From: Kalaharituber pfeilii
Lineage: Eukaryota; Ascomycota; Pezizomycetes; Pezizales; Pezizaceae
Direction: 5' to 3'
NCBI GenBank assembly: GCA_015179045.1
Contig: WHUZ01000058.1
Location: forward strand, 124,001 to 188,000
Length of the DNA: 64,000 nt
The translations under genes and the position numbers were made by a program. How positions within the stretch are numbered: the stretch's first letter is position 1; every line of letters begins with the position of its first letter. The notes under the pieces were generated by a model. That model had not been told where the DNA came from, did no database searches, and saw only the letters and a list, made by a program, of their open reading frames with translations. Of the stretch, positions 20,332 through 30,440 are shown piece by piece.

Positions 20332-21873
20332 ATGCCGATAATCCCGCATTCCAATTTTGCGCCTCAGCTTTTTACATTGCGTATCTGCTGGGCTCTGGCT
20401 CCCTTCCTAATAGCAATAGTGCTGTTGAAGATGTCCTCAATCAAAAGTCCAAGCATGCCAACCGAAATGATAGCGGCAAACCTTTTGACCAAAATCATGG
20501 TGAGTTACATTCACCTGCTTTGATACTTTTACTCAAATAAAATAAAACCAGAGCGTGAGCACCATCATTTGCACCGGCATAGATATATCCTTTTTTTGGC
20601 TAGCCCTAATGGTTGCTTTCTGGGGGTGGAGTTTCACCCACCTACTCGGTGCAACCATTTACATTATCCTGGGTACTGGGCTTTTTGTTGCATCAGGGAC
20701 ACTCTCCCACTATCTACTAGGGGTACCTGGTGTCAGAGGCTGCGAAAGTCTTGATCTGAATGACAGAGGGTCGACGTATGAGTTTCTCTGGCAGGGAACT
20801 AGCTCTTTCCCCCCCATTTCCGCTCCTACAGCTCTTGAGCATGCAAGAGGCCAATGTCGAGCTTGGGCCAAACATTGGCGAATGATTAATGTGGTAGCGT
20901 ACGTATATATTTAATCTTTTGTTTCCCTCGCTCTTGTCGTTTCCTAGACTTATTATTTCCTTTAATCTCCCCTTGCTTCCTCCGGCTTTTGCGCCCTGCC
21001 CGAACAGTGTAATAATCTGATACATCATGAAGGTGCCTCCATATTGTCCTTGCCATCATCCTATACACAAGTGTCGCCTACCCCTACCTCATTTGCCACA
21101 TACGTTTCAGAAGGCGTATTCAGCAACGGGACGCCTGGGAGAATGCTCACAATCGTACAAACACAGAGGAATTGCAAACTATCTGCAACCCCAACCCCAA
21201 GTTGATCGAAGTCTTGAGTATATATGAGGTTGCTAGCACGATCGCAAAGGAATCTCATGATGCAGACATGCGGAGCTTGATGCTAGTATCACGGGCAGTG
21301 AGAGATACACTCATTAGGTCAACTGGGATGTTGCGCTTACGACAGTTAACATGCTTCAACAAGGGGACACCTGCTAATACAAAACAATGTTGGTCATGTT
21401 CTGGGAAGTTATGTGACGTAATACCTTTGCTGTGACTCCCAGTGTAGAAACAATTTACCTGACCCTCAAGCCAGAACTAGGACTGTGATTTTGGCACCTC
21501 CGAGCCTAGTGCACTACGGGAATGTTATCCTTATTGTACACCATGCTTCCGCCGCCTGTGTTGCTATCCCAGTTCTGCAGACACTACGCTACCATCTTTC
21601 GTTCCACAAGTTCGACGGAACTCCAGTGACTACCTGCTCCCACCGGTTTGTACATGTGGTACCAGGCAGCCTGTCATGCACCCTACGGGTGTGTCACTTT
21701 GTAGGCTATGCCGGTCTGATGGAAAAGTGCATCGTCACAGAGCCTTTCCTCCGGTGTGCAAGCATTGTCATAGCGATATCAAGGCTACCGACCGAAAATG
21801 GTGGGTGTGTTGTAACTGTAAAGTAGAGTGCGAGTATGGAGTGCACTATCCTTCCATACAAAGTGTTGCATGA
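20332..21873 (+). CDS. Membrane protein with F-box-like segment and Cys-rich C-terminus, copy A (430 aa)
   Basis: Four exons: 20332-20499, 20552-20898, 21033-21417 and 21481-21873. The frame stays open across all three introns (52, 134 and 63 nt), and the same exon phases occur in copy B. Exon 1 has one hydrophobic segment (ICWALAPFLIAIVLL), exon 2 two (ISFFWLALMVAFWGW and IIILGTGLFVASG-like), and exon 3 starts with another (LHIVLAIILYTSVAYPYL). Exon 3 then has EVLSIYEVASTIAKES and LVSRAVRDTL, spaced like an F-box. Exons 3-4 carry CWSCSGKLC, CTPCFRRLCC, CTCG, CRLC, CKHC and CCNC, a probable multi-zinc module. This suggests a membrane-tethered adaptor; the function is inferred and the F-box match is weak. 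Confidence 0.75.
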
Positions 21874-21886
21874 CGAAGACATACTT

Positions 21887-21941
21887 TTTCTTTTTTTTTT
21901 AAATCACATAACTCCGCATACAGGCTACAAGCCTATGGCAG
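21887..21941 (-). mobile_element. Tail-B micro-retroposon with paralogous empty site
   Basis: Imperfect target duplication CGAAGACATACTT (21874-21886) and CGAAGAGATAGACTT (21942-21956). Body CACATAACTCCGCATAC, AGGCTACAAGCC, TATGGCAG. Copy B reads straight through as GAAGACATACTTGATGAGG near 28863. Confidence 0.88.
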
Positions 21942-21979
21942 CGAAGAGATAGACTTGATGAGGCTCACTGAGGAAGCTT

Positions 21980-22035
21980 TTTTTTTTTTTTTTTTTTTTT
22001 TATATCATTAATCGCGTGCCGCCCTGTGGGCTATG
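21980..22035 (-). mobile_element. Tail-A micro-retroposon, slightly 5'-shortened, with empty site
   Basis: Perfect target duplication ACTGAGGAAGCTT at 21967-21979 and 22036-22048. The 5' end is CATAGCCC, lacking the outer CTCGC arm. Copy B has the empty site CAGTGAGGAAGCTTTTG near 28886. Confidence 0.93.
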
Positions 22036-22135
22036 ACTGAGGAAGCTTCTGATTGGAACTAGCACAAGGAATTGGCGGTCTATTGCGGGGAAGGGCGAGC
22101 ATAGGCTCAATTGCCTGCTTCTACTGTATGTGGTT

Positions 22136-23706
22136 CAGGAACAACAACCACCTCAGGACGAGCGTTTGGAAGCAACTCCATAACCACAACGTCCCCCAGC
22201 GAAAACTGCATAGATCGAAAGCTCTCATCGAGCTGAGTCTTTTGATCTAAATTTTATTCCCAAATACCCGACACTGCGCTTTTCCCCCGAGGGGCAAAAT
22301 CGCGAGGAATCTTCAGCTCACCACCTCGTTGCCACACCCAGCCGGCGCCAAGATCCAATAGACAGACCTGGATCACCACCCACTAGCCAATAGAAATGCC
22401 GAAAAAGACAAAGCCCGGCCTCCGCCCACCGCCTCCTCGCCCGGCCCGTGCCCGCCTCCGCGCCCGACCCCGTGGCACAATGGGTCGAGACACAAAAGAA
22501 AGAGACCGCCGCCCCCAGAAGAAAGAAGAGACTGCCGCGCCGCGCGCGCCTCCTCCAGCAGCAGAGGAGAAGAAGAAGACAGCCCCCCGCCCGAATTCCA
22601 GACTGGGAGTCCATCAGGGAAATGCTACATAGCGTTGGCATTACCTGGGGCACTGTACTAGCCGCAAGGTGGAAACGTTCTTGGAAACGCACAGGAAGCG
22701 ATTCTGACCCGACGGAAGGGCGTTTCTGATGATAGAGTTCTGCGACGACAGCTACGAGGAATTCGACATCCTGGTGGGAGGTCCCGACGACCCCCTCCCA
22801 GAGACCCCACCACCACCACAGCCATTGGGGCTCAGCCCCATTCACACCATACTCTCGGAAGGGACCCCACCACCTGAAGCCTTAGGATTCAGCCCCATCG
22901 TCACCGCGCTCTCGGAGGAGCCATCCCCGGAGAGCACGACCCCGCCTCAAACACCGACTCCCGAAACCACAACCACCACCACCCCGACCCCAACAACCCC
23001 CGCAGGCAAAACATCAGTAACGCAGCCTGCGAACAACCCAAAGAAGAGAAAAGGCAAAGCGGCATCGACGCAACCGTACGCCTTAAAGAAGAGACTCGAC
23101 GAGACGGAGGCCAGAAAGATCGCCTCAAGCAGCGCCCCGTCATCGCACACACCAACAGCGTCAGCATCAGCCTGCGCACCCACATCCCACCCTAGACCCA
23201 CCCCGAAAACAAAGACCGCCCCCCCTAGACCCCGAAAAGCCAAATCCCCGGCCCGACCATCCACCCGCGATGCTACCACCCCCAGACCGGGCATCGTAAT
23301 ACATGGAATAGCCCTGAGAAAGGATCTCGGGAAGGTTCGGAGATGGTTGGAAGACGACAACAAAGACATGGGTAAAGCCATTGGGATAAGATGGCTAAGA
23401 AGCCAGATGACACTGCAAGAGGAGGGCAAAAAGACAAGCTCGGTAGTGGTCTACCTGGAGGAAGACAAGGAAATGGACATGGTGAGACTTGGAGGAAGAT
23501 GGCTGAGGGCTTGCCGATATGAGTGGGACAGGTGAAGGAAGGCACGACGCCCCTCGCATTGGCCCACCCACAACACCAGCGAAGTCCGTGGGTTCCACAT
23601 GTAATTAGACGAGTAGCTAAATTTCTTTTCCTTTATTTTTAATAAAACCCTCGCCATAGCCCCTAGGGCGGCACGCGAGTAATGATATAAAAAAAAAAAA
23701 AAAAAA
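22136..23706 (+). mobile_element. ORF1-only non-autonomous retroelement, probably full length (1571 bp)
   Basis: Target duplication ACTGTATGTGGTT at 22123-22135 and 23707-23719. The 5' UTR matches that of the element at 42225. The body holds only an ORF1-like protein, then a 3' UTR, the tail-A hairpin and poly-A. Copy B of the segmental duplication has a diverged but uninterrupted site (TTGTTTGTGGTATTCC near 28973). With no ORF2 anywhere, it must borrow a reverse transcriptase, presumably from LINE A, whose tail it shares. Confidence 0.88.
22448..23535 (+). pseudogene. ORF1-like (gag-like) protein, frameshifted
   Basis: An upstream frame (22448-22729) ends WESIREMLHSVGITWGTVL and PTEGRF; the downstream frame starts at ATG 22729, overlapping the stop in TGATG, and runs 268 codons to 23535. 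The element at 42225 aligns across this point in one frame, so a single-base slip is likely. The downstream part is Pro/Thr-rich with basic stretches (KKRKGK), then GIVIHGIALRKDLGKVRRWL, GIRWLRS, TSSVVVYLEED and MVRLGGRWLRACRYEWDR. This C-terminal pattern is typical of gag-like ORF1 of fungal LINEs, the class proposed as the source of Blumeria EKA-like proteins. The role would be RNA binding; an overlapping two-frame design is possible but less likely. Confidence 0.75.
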
Positions 23707-23732
23707 ACTGTATGTGGTTTTCCCGTGTCCTT

Positions 23733-23961
23733 TTTTTTTTTTTTTTTTTTATCATTAATCGCATGCCGCCCTAAGGGCTATGGATGAAAGGAAAAAGTAG
23801 CAAAGACGAGGTAGGTAGTGATCCCCGGCTCCTTCGATGTAAGTGGGAATTTACATATACCAGAAGGAAAAACAGTACCAGCCTATTTCCGTCCCCTGTC
23901 CCACTCGTACTGGCTAGACTTCAACCATTTCCCTCCCAGTCTCACCTTCTCCAGCTCAACC
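23733..23961 (-). mobile_element. 5'-truncated ORF1-type element with tail A
   Basis: Target duplication TTCCMGTGTCCTT at 23720-23732 and 23962-23974. On the minus strand it carries the last codons of ORF1 (YEWDRG-type, degraded), the 3' UTR and a tail-A hairpin missing its outer CTCGC. It sits 13 bp beyond the right target duplication of the previous element. Confidence 0.8.
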
Positions 23962-24310
23962 TTCCAGTGTCCTTGCTGAAGATACTATTTTAATTGCAAT
24001 ATTTCCTGTTGTATCGACGGTCTACTGTAGTGCTGGCACCGCACACGGAAAAACTGAGGAATTGGATTGTTTGTTGGTCCTTGTTTGTATCCTTGTTTTT
24101 GGGAGATTGTCAGACGCGGAGACAGGTTTAAGTAGCAGGTCCCAAGTACAGTTCCTATAACTTTTATCAAACAATCCAACTTAAAAGATCTCTGTCACTC
24201 AAAACCGTGACTCCATTTATATTACAGTACCATCGCTGAGAGAGGGTACAAATTCTGCCAGCTGCATAATGGTTCCATACCGCATGATTGATTTCTACAA
24301 CGGAGATAAA

Positions 24311-24374
24311 TACCCCCCTCGCCATAGCCCATAGGGCGGCATGCGAGTAATGAAAAAAAAAAAAAAAAAAAAAA
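24311..24374 (+). mobile_element. Tail-A micro-retroposon
   Basis: Perfect target duplication ACGGAGATAAA at 24300-24310 and 24375-24385. Six extra bases (TACCCC) precede CCTCGCCATAGCCC. Confidence 0.93.
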
Positions 24375-24490
24375 ACGGAGATAAAGATATAGAAGACGGA
24401 AAATAAGGAGCACTATGCTTTTCTTCCCCTTCCGTTCCACCACCCCAACCTATCAGCCTTGTTGGAAACCATGATTAGCTAAGGTATACG

Positions 24491-24853
24491 TAGTGAGCGG
24501 CTCGAGCTAGCTCTTTTTTTTTTTTTTTTTTTTAATTCACGTGACCCCGCTTGCAGCTTTTCGCCATGGCAGGGCGCTCGAGCTAGCTCGAGCCTAGATT
24601 GATTATATATATAATATTGACAAACTAAACTAAACTAAGCCAAATTTTCATCTTTCTCACTACTATCAGCTAAATTGAGCATTTCGAAGTTGTTGGTAGG
24701 TCAGAATGAGCTCCAAGTCTCTAATTATTACTATATTAGGTATTTACAGTTTATGAAACCTTGCACTGGCTAAGCATTTTAGTGAGCTGGCAAGAAAAAC
24801 ACTAGCATGATCTTGGCTCGTTTGAGCTCGAGCTGGCTCGGCTCGTGCCGCTC
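24491..24853. mobile_element. hAT-type MITE with nested micro-retroposon
   Basis: Perfect 8-bp duplication GGTATACG at 24483-24490 and 24854-24861. The left end is TAGTGAGCGG; the right end has lost its last ACTA yet still abuts the duplication. It is inserted within the LTR-like repeat that starts at 24470. Confidence 0.9.
24514..24575 (-). mobile_element. Tail-B micro-retroposon inside the MITE terminal repeat
   Basis: Perfect target duplication GCTCGAGCTAGCTC at 24500-24513 and 24576-24589. T-run, then CACGTGACCCCGCTTGC and CGCCATGGCAGGGC. Order of events: LTR, then MITE, then micro-element. Confidence 0.93.
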
Positions 24854-25254
24854 GGTATACGGCCTGAAAGATCAGCATCAGTGTCCGGCCGGACATGCAA
24901 TGACCGACCTGACATAACGGGTCAATGTGTTGGAAACCGTCACTAGCTAAGGCATATTGGTCGCATCCTGGCAATCCGAGATGTCTGCGACAAGGTCCGG
25001 ACGGATATGAAATGACCGGTCGGACATGATTGTCAATCTGATCGGATGCCCTGCTAGGGCGAACTGTAGTAAATGTAAGGGTGATGATGCAGCATAGAAT
25101 AAGACTTAATTCCTTAGTGATCAATCAAAATACAAGACGACGCTTCCAGACTCATATAAGGGCCCACCTCATGGCCCCCACTCTTGTCATTTCCGTATTC
25201 ATTGCCGCATTAATTACCGAGACCGGACATTGCTGCGGTGCACCTTAGCCGTGG

Positions 25255-25307
25255 TTCCCAACACGAACAGTTGCAAGTGGGGTCACGTGATATAGGGGAA
25301 AAAACAA
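25255..25307 (+). mobile_element. Degenerate tail-B element
   Basis: CACGAACAGTTGCAAGTGG and GGTCACGTGATAT are followed by a short A-rich run. No target duplication; an old copy. Confidence 0.5.
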
Positions 25308-25594
25308 GAGATCTTATCGGATCATTCAGATGTCTATAGGGGCCATAGTTGAGGCCAAGCGTCCGAGGTGGACCGTATGCCCTTCATACTTAGCAGACCG
25401 AATGGTCAGCTAGGTGGTTCATAGTTTTGTATGCAACTTCGTGTCATGTATTTTCTATATATGTGCGGGTTTGGAAGCCTCGCCATATATTATCGAGAAT
25501 ATCCAGGAATTCAGTCGTGCTGCATCCTACGTTATCCTCTACCTTTTAATACAATCTCATCGAAATTGACTTACACTGTCAGGTGCCAATGGGG

Positions 25595-25940
25595 GCCATG
25601 ATTTAGTCCGAGCATACGAGGCGAACCGTGCACCCTCCATACTTGACAAACCGGACATGGTTCATTGTCATTGTGTGCAACTTTGGGTTATGTGTTTCTC
25701 TGTGTATATATAGCTCTGCAAGCCTCGTCTTGTATAGATTATCAAGAAATTCGGTCTTGTCACATGCCATATTATTTCTCTATTTTACATCAAATTTACC
25801 CACTTCAGAACTGATAAGGGTCTCATTCATTGTAACGGCGGTTCGTGGTCTGGGGCTCGTAGATGACTACGAGCCCCGGAGCGCAAGCAGCGGTTCGACA
25901 GGCAGCAGTTCAGCAGTTGACAGCGTTCGGATACGGCAGG
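25595..25940 (+). repeat. LTR-like end and adjoining segment shared with 29487-29640
   Basis: CCACTTCAGAACTGATAA through GGCGGTTCGTGG and GGCAGCAGTT to TACGGCAGG matches 29492-29625. It appears to be the sequence just inside an LTR element. At 29625 the shared sequence continues uninterrupted, whereas here a LINE B copy begins. Confidence 0.5.
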
Positions 25941-26181
25941 AGAGGAGAGAGGTGGAGAGATGTGGGAAGGAGAAGGTCATGGAATGGAAGAGGGGAGCAT
26001 CGCGCAGCAACCAGAAGAACCGTCCGGAAGGTTCTGGAATCAGGTTCTAGGAGGGGAGAGGGGGGGATGTGTATGTAGAACTTTCTTTATAAAGCCTGTC
26101 TCCGCGCTTTGAGGGCTTGCCAGGGACCCTGCCATGGCTTAGCGCTGCAAGCGGGGTTACGTGATTTAAAAAAAAAAAAAA
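25941..26181 (+). mobile_element. 5'-truncated LINE B copy with tail B
   Basis: Contains a likely ORF2 C-terminus (TRRTVRKVLESG), AGAACTTTCTTTATAAAGCC, the tail-B hairpin CCCTGCCATGGCTTAGCG and GGGGTTACGTGATT, and poly-A. It matches 5457-5709. The right flank (TTACTTCGTAGACACTA) aligns with ATTACTTAGTAGAAACTA at 29633, so 29625 is a paralogous empty site. The exact left end is uncertain by some bases. Confidence 0.7.
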
Positions 26182-27100
26182 AACCCCTTTACTTCGTAGA
26201 CACTAGATTCCTACCCACCCTCCATCTTCTGCATCTGCAATAGCCCTTTCCCACTGCTCCTTCTCCGGGGTCGCCGGGGGTGAGGGGAGTGTTGCCAGGG
26301 GGAGTGGGTCAATCATGTTAATTGTAAGATTTTTATGTAGCGGCATTATTTATGAGGATAATACTCGCTTAAAGTGGACGCTTGACATTTGCAAACATAT
26401 GTTCATTGCCTTATCTGGCAATACAATTACTGAAAATCAGAGGCTTGCCCTTGACGCAGTCCCTGTTACCTCCAGACAATAATATCTGCGAGGGTGGAGG
26501 ATTCCGGATATCTCTGTCTATATAGATGACAGTCTAAAATTTTGCACAGAGAAAGAGAAACACCTGGGGTACATCTGATAAATTTCCCATCATTGTTTAT
26601 TAAACAGAAACATGCTTACGATTACAAGTTTCTATTGTTACCCTCTAGAAATCTAGACGTACAGCAAACATTCAATACATTGTCTATTTTACTCCAGCAC
26701 ATATATTTACAGTACTAGTATTGTCAGTAATGAGTTGTGTATCCCTGTGGCAACTATGTTCTAGCGACAGTTTAACACTAAGGGGAGCTGTGCCAGCAGG
26801 CAGTAACTCGCTTGAGAATTATAAAACCAGTAGCAAAATAGCGCGTGAGCCTATGCTTAAACCTGGTGGCACCAGGAGGTACCTAGTGGTACCTCTGCGA
26901 AGTTACTGTTGGCACTAAGCGGGAGGACATGCAAGTTCTCTACCAATAGCTTCAAAGTGTTAACGAGCCAATTGTGAGATGCGTAATATATGCATAGGCA
27001 CAGGTCTGTCACACAAGACGAAGGTGGTCGTACAATCTGCAGGTGCATGGCGTGGGAGTTACTGGCAAAGCTAGCGGCTACCAGCTGTTAGCCTACGTTG
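26182..27100. other. No gene recognised
   Basis: Short frames only. No tail hairpin, LTR end or MITE end. Confidence 0.35.
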
Positions 27101-27322
27101 AATTGCCCTGCGGGCTACGACAGCTGCACAGATCGCCCAACGCATATGCCAAGCCCTTCTGGCATCATACCATGCGGTGCTGAGAAAGCGGAGCTTGAAC
27201 GTTGCTTTTGTCAATTCGTGTTTGTAGCTCGATGGTCACAGTGGCCGAGTCCTCTCCTCATTTTCAACATCATCGCACCGCAGCTGAGGTCCATAAGCTC
27301 ACGATAGCAACTGTGATAAAAT

Positions 27323-28862
27323 ATGCTCACGCAGAAGTCCTATCATGATATGTCTTTTTATACATTGCGTCATGTGTGGGGACTCACTCCCTTCGTAATA
27401 GCAATAAAGCTACTGCGGACGTCCTTAATCAAATATCCAAGCATGCCGAACGAAATGATAGCGGCAAACCTTATGACCAAAGTCTTGGTGAGTCACATTC
27501 AGCTTCTGTAATACCTTTACTTGACTGAAATAAATCCAGAGTGTGAGCACCATCATTTGGTCTGGCATAGATTTATCCTTTATTTTCGTGGCCCTAATTC
27601 ATGGTTTCTGCGGCTTCGGTGTCACCCAGCTACTCGGTGCAACCGTTTATACCATCCTGGGTGCTGGACTTTTCGTTGCATCAGGGAAGCTATCCCACCA
27701 TCTACTAGGGGTTCCTGGTGTCAGAGGCTGCGAATATCTTGACCTGGATGACAGAGGCTCGATCTATGAGTTTTTCTGGGAGGCAACTAGCTTTTCGGAT
27801 GACCCAAATTCTGCTCCTACAGCTCTTCAGCATGCAAGAAGCCAATGTCGATCTTGGGCCCAACATTGGCGACTGATTGTTGCAGTAGCGTACGTATGCA
27901 TTGAATTTTTGTTTTTTCTTTCTCGGTATTGTCGATTCCCTCACTTACAATTTTCCTTAATCTCTCCTTGCCTTTTGCACCGCACTAACAGTGCAGTAAT
28001 CTGTTTCGTCACCTAGGTGCCTCCACATTCTGCTTGCCATTATCCTTTACACAAGTGTCGCCTATCCATACCTCCTACGCAGCATACGTTTCAGAAGGCG
28101 TATTCAGCAACTAGATGTCTGGGCGCATGCTCGCGATCATGCAAGTACTAAGGAATTCCAATATGAGCAAAATATGTGCAATTCCAACCCTAAGTTGATC
28201 GAAGTCTTGAGCATATATGAGGCTGCCAGCATGATCGCAAAGGAAACTCATGACGTGGACATGCGGTGCTTAATGCTAGCGTCACGGGCAGTGAGAAATA
28301 CACTTATTGGCTCCATTGGGATGTTGCGATTACGACAGTTAACATGCATCAGCGAGGGGACAGCTGCCAGCACAACGGAATGCTGGTCATGTTCCGGAAA
28401 GATATGTGATGTAAGACCTTTGCTCTAACTCCCAGCATGGAACAATTAATCTGACGTTCAAGCCATAACTAGGGCTGTGATTTGGGCACCTGCGAGTCCA
28501 GCAGGGTACCACAGGCATGTCACCTTTATTGTGTACCATGCTTCCGCCGCCTGTGTTGCTATCCCAGTTCCAAAAACGACATTCCGCTACCACACCATCT
28601 TCGGCGGAACCCCAGTGACTACCTGCTTCCTCCCGTTTGTACATGTGCTACCAGGCAGCTCGTCGTGGACCTTACGGGTGTCTCACTCTGTAGGCTATGC
28701 TGCTCCGTTGGAAGATTGTATCGTCACAGAGCCCTTCCTCCGGTGTGCCAGCAATGTCATAGGGATATCAAGGATAAGGACCGAAAATGGTGGGTATGTC
28801 CTGACTGCAACATAGAGTGCGGGCATGGAGCACACTGTGCTTCGATACAAAGTGTTGCATGA
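27323..28862 (+). CDS. Membrane protein with F-box-like segment and Cys-rich C-terminus, copy B (432 aa)
   Basis: Four exons: 27323-27487, 27540-27889, 28017-28410 and 28473-28862. Splice sites and phases match copy A, and the frame is open throughout. The N-terminus differs from copy A (MLTQKSYHDM against MPIIPHSN). Exon 2 has hydrophobic stretches LSFIFVALIHGFCGFG and YTILGAGLFVASG. Exon 3 has EVLSIYEAASMIAKET and LASRAVRNTL. The C-terminus has CWSCSGKIC, CVPCFRRLCC, CTCA, CRLCCS, CQQCH and CPDCN; all the paired Cys positions seen in copy A are kept. Preservation of a long spliced frame in both copies suggests selection. Function unknown. Confidence 0.75.
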
Positions 28863-29213
28863 TGAAGACATACTTGATGAGGCTCAGTGAGGAAGCTTTT
28901 GATTGCAACCAGTGCAAGGAATTGGCAGTCTGTTGAGGGGACGGGAGAGCATAGGCTCGATTGTTTGCTACTCTTGTTTGTGGTATTCCAGTATCCGTGC
29001 TCAAGACGCTGTTTTAATCGCATTATTTCCTGCTGTACCGACCGCCTAATATAATGCTAGCACCACACGCGGATGAACTGAGGAATGGGATTGTTTGTTG
29101 GTCCTTGTTTGTATCCTTGTTTTTCGGGATATTGTCAGGCGGCCGCGAAGGTCATATAAGTGGCAGGGTCCTTCGTGTAGTTCCTGTGCCTTATGTCAAG
29201 CAATTCCATTAAC

Positions 29214-29373
29214 ACCGAGATGTTGGGAGAGGACGGAACGGGGGACTAGGTTTTCTTTCCTTTCTGTTTAGTGAACATCACTCGTATGACCTATGTATTT
29301 CACATAATACCTCGCCATGGCCTTACAGGCGGCAAGCGAGTATTGATATGAAAAAAAAAAAAAAAAAAAAAAA
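29214..29373 (+). mobile_element. 5'-truncated LINE A copy
   Basis: Begins with the ORF2 C-terminus EMLGEDGTGD and a stop, then a 3' UTR, the tail-A hairpin and poly-A. In copy A the site is uninterrupted (AACTTAAAAGATCTCTGTCACTC near 24180, read as two overlapping words). I could not define a clear target duplication. Confidence 0.75.
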
Positions 29374-29639
29374 TCTCTGTCGCTCGAAAACATTACTCCA
29401 TTTGCATTACAGTACCAATCACTGAGGAAAGGTAAATAGCCTGCCAGCGACACAAAGGGTTCCACACTGTTTTTTTCGTCCACCTATCGCTGTATCCACT
29501 TCAGAAACTGATAAAGCGCCTCACTTCCTGTAGCGGCGGTTCGTGGATGACAGCGATCTACGGAGCGCAGGCAACGGCTCGGCAGGCAGCAGTTTAGCAG
29601 CGCACAGTGTTCGGCACGGCAGGTAGCCAAATTACTTAG

Positions 29640-30000
29640 TAGAAACTAAATACAAGTGACTGCGTAAAGTAAAAACGAAAAGAGAACACACGACCATGAA
29701 CACCATTACACATGCACCATAAAGACTGAAAACCCTGCAAATACGTACTAGACTACATTCGTTTATCCATATGCATCATACCGACATGCCGGAATGCTTA
29801 TCTAAACGTCACCTTGGGGTGGTACTGTTTACCTGCCGACCCGCTATACAATATTCGCGTCACACTCCCCTCCTTTGCTGTTTGATAGGTCCCTGGGGCT
29901 TTGAGTACAGCTGGATTGTGCCTCACCTCTGTGGCAGGATTTAGCCGCAAGGGTTGCCGCAGTGTATTCTTGAGCCGTTGCTGATAGTTAGGAAAAAACA
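29640..30000. other. No gene recognised
   Basis: Short frames only, and no repeat ends seen. Confidence 0.35.
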
Positions 30001-30001
30001 A

Positions 30002-30400
30002 TCAGAGTACTATGCGCCAACCACCAGGGCCAGAATTTGAGCTTATCGAGCTCAGGTTGGGCAAGGAGGATGTCGTAGCCAAATGTGAAACGGCCATCGA
30101 CAACGCGAAGGGCAATTCGGCAGCCATATTCACAGTTGGCAATTGCAGTGAAGTGGGTATTGGAGGCGGATGGTGCTGGATGCAGGCGATAGCAGGGGAT
30201 CCACTAGGGTCCCAGTCGCATCTACGGGGTGGCATGGCGAGGCCTTAGGCATGAGGGGCGGCCTGGAAGCTGTTGATCCATGGCAGAGCGAAGGTGCTGC
30301 TGCTTGCAGACCCTCAGGCGGTCGTCAGTACAGTCAAGAGAACAGGAAGAATCGGCAAAGCGAGGACTGGATGTAGCACATGTGGTCAAGCTGGTGCCAG
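30002..30400 (+). pseudogene. LINE ORF2 fragment, RNase H region
   Basis: Reads AIFTVGNCSEVGIGGGW, where LINE RNase H usually has a TDGS motif and a G.G-type strand, then EALGMRGGLEAVDPWQ and a frame change. The pattern resembles the RNase H region of fungal LINE ORF2. No catalytic core survives intact. Confidence 0.45.
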
Positions 30401-30440
30401 AAAGGAGGCGGAGGCTGAGTGATCCCGGGGTTGTGAGGCT

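Larger units (their letters stand above)
20099..24270 (+). repeat. Segmental duplication, copy A
   Basis: Collinear with 27110-29470. The shared part starts near CATATGCCAAGCC and runs through the four-exon gene, a shared 3' flank and a tract reading TTGTTTGTTGGTCCTTG to ATTACAGTACCA. Copy A is about 1.8 kb longer because of five retroposon insertions that copy B lacks. Confidence 0.85.
24470..25600 (+). mobile_element. Nested LTR-like repeats (TGTTGGAAACC family)
   Basis: Two starts of the same family are visible: TGTTGGAAACCATGATTAGC at 24470, and TGTTGGAAACCGTCACTAGC at 24928 inside the first. Each is followed by AGCTAAGG and, further on, by GTCCGG...GGACATG words; a third copy begins at 49904. 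Later parts hold TATA-like words and a CATACGAGG or close match. The right ends are not securely placed. Confidence 0.5.
27110..29470 (+). repeat. Segmental duplication, copy B
   Basis: Collinear with 20099-24270. This copy lacks all five retroposons found in copy A but has one of its own at 29214-29373. Introns and exons align with a few in-frame length changes. Confidence 0.85.

Noticed and set aside
22318..23598. Several minus-strand frames opposite ORF1 of the element at 22136
   Set aside because: They mirror a GC-rich Pro/Thr-coding sequence; similar mirrored frames appear opposite the ORF1 copies at 42637-43314 and 45815-46825.
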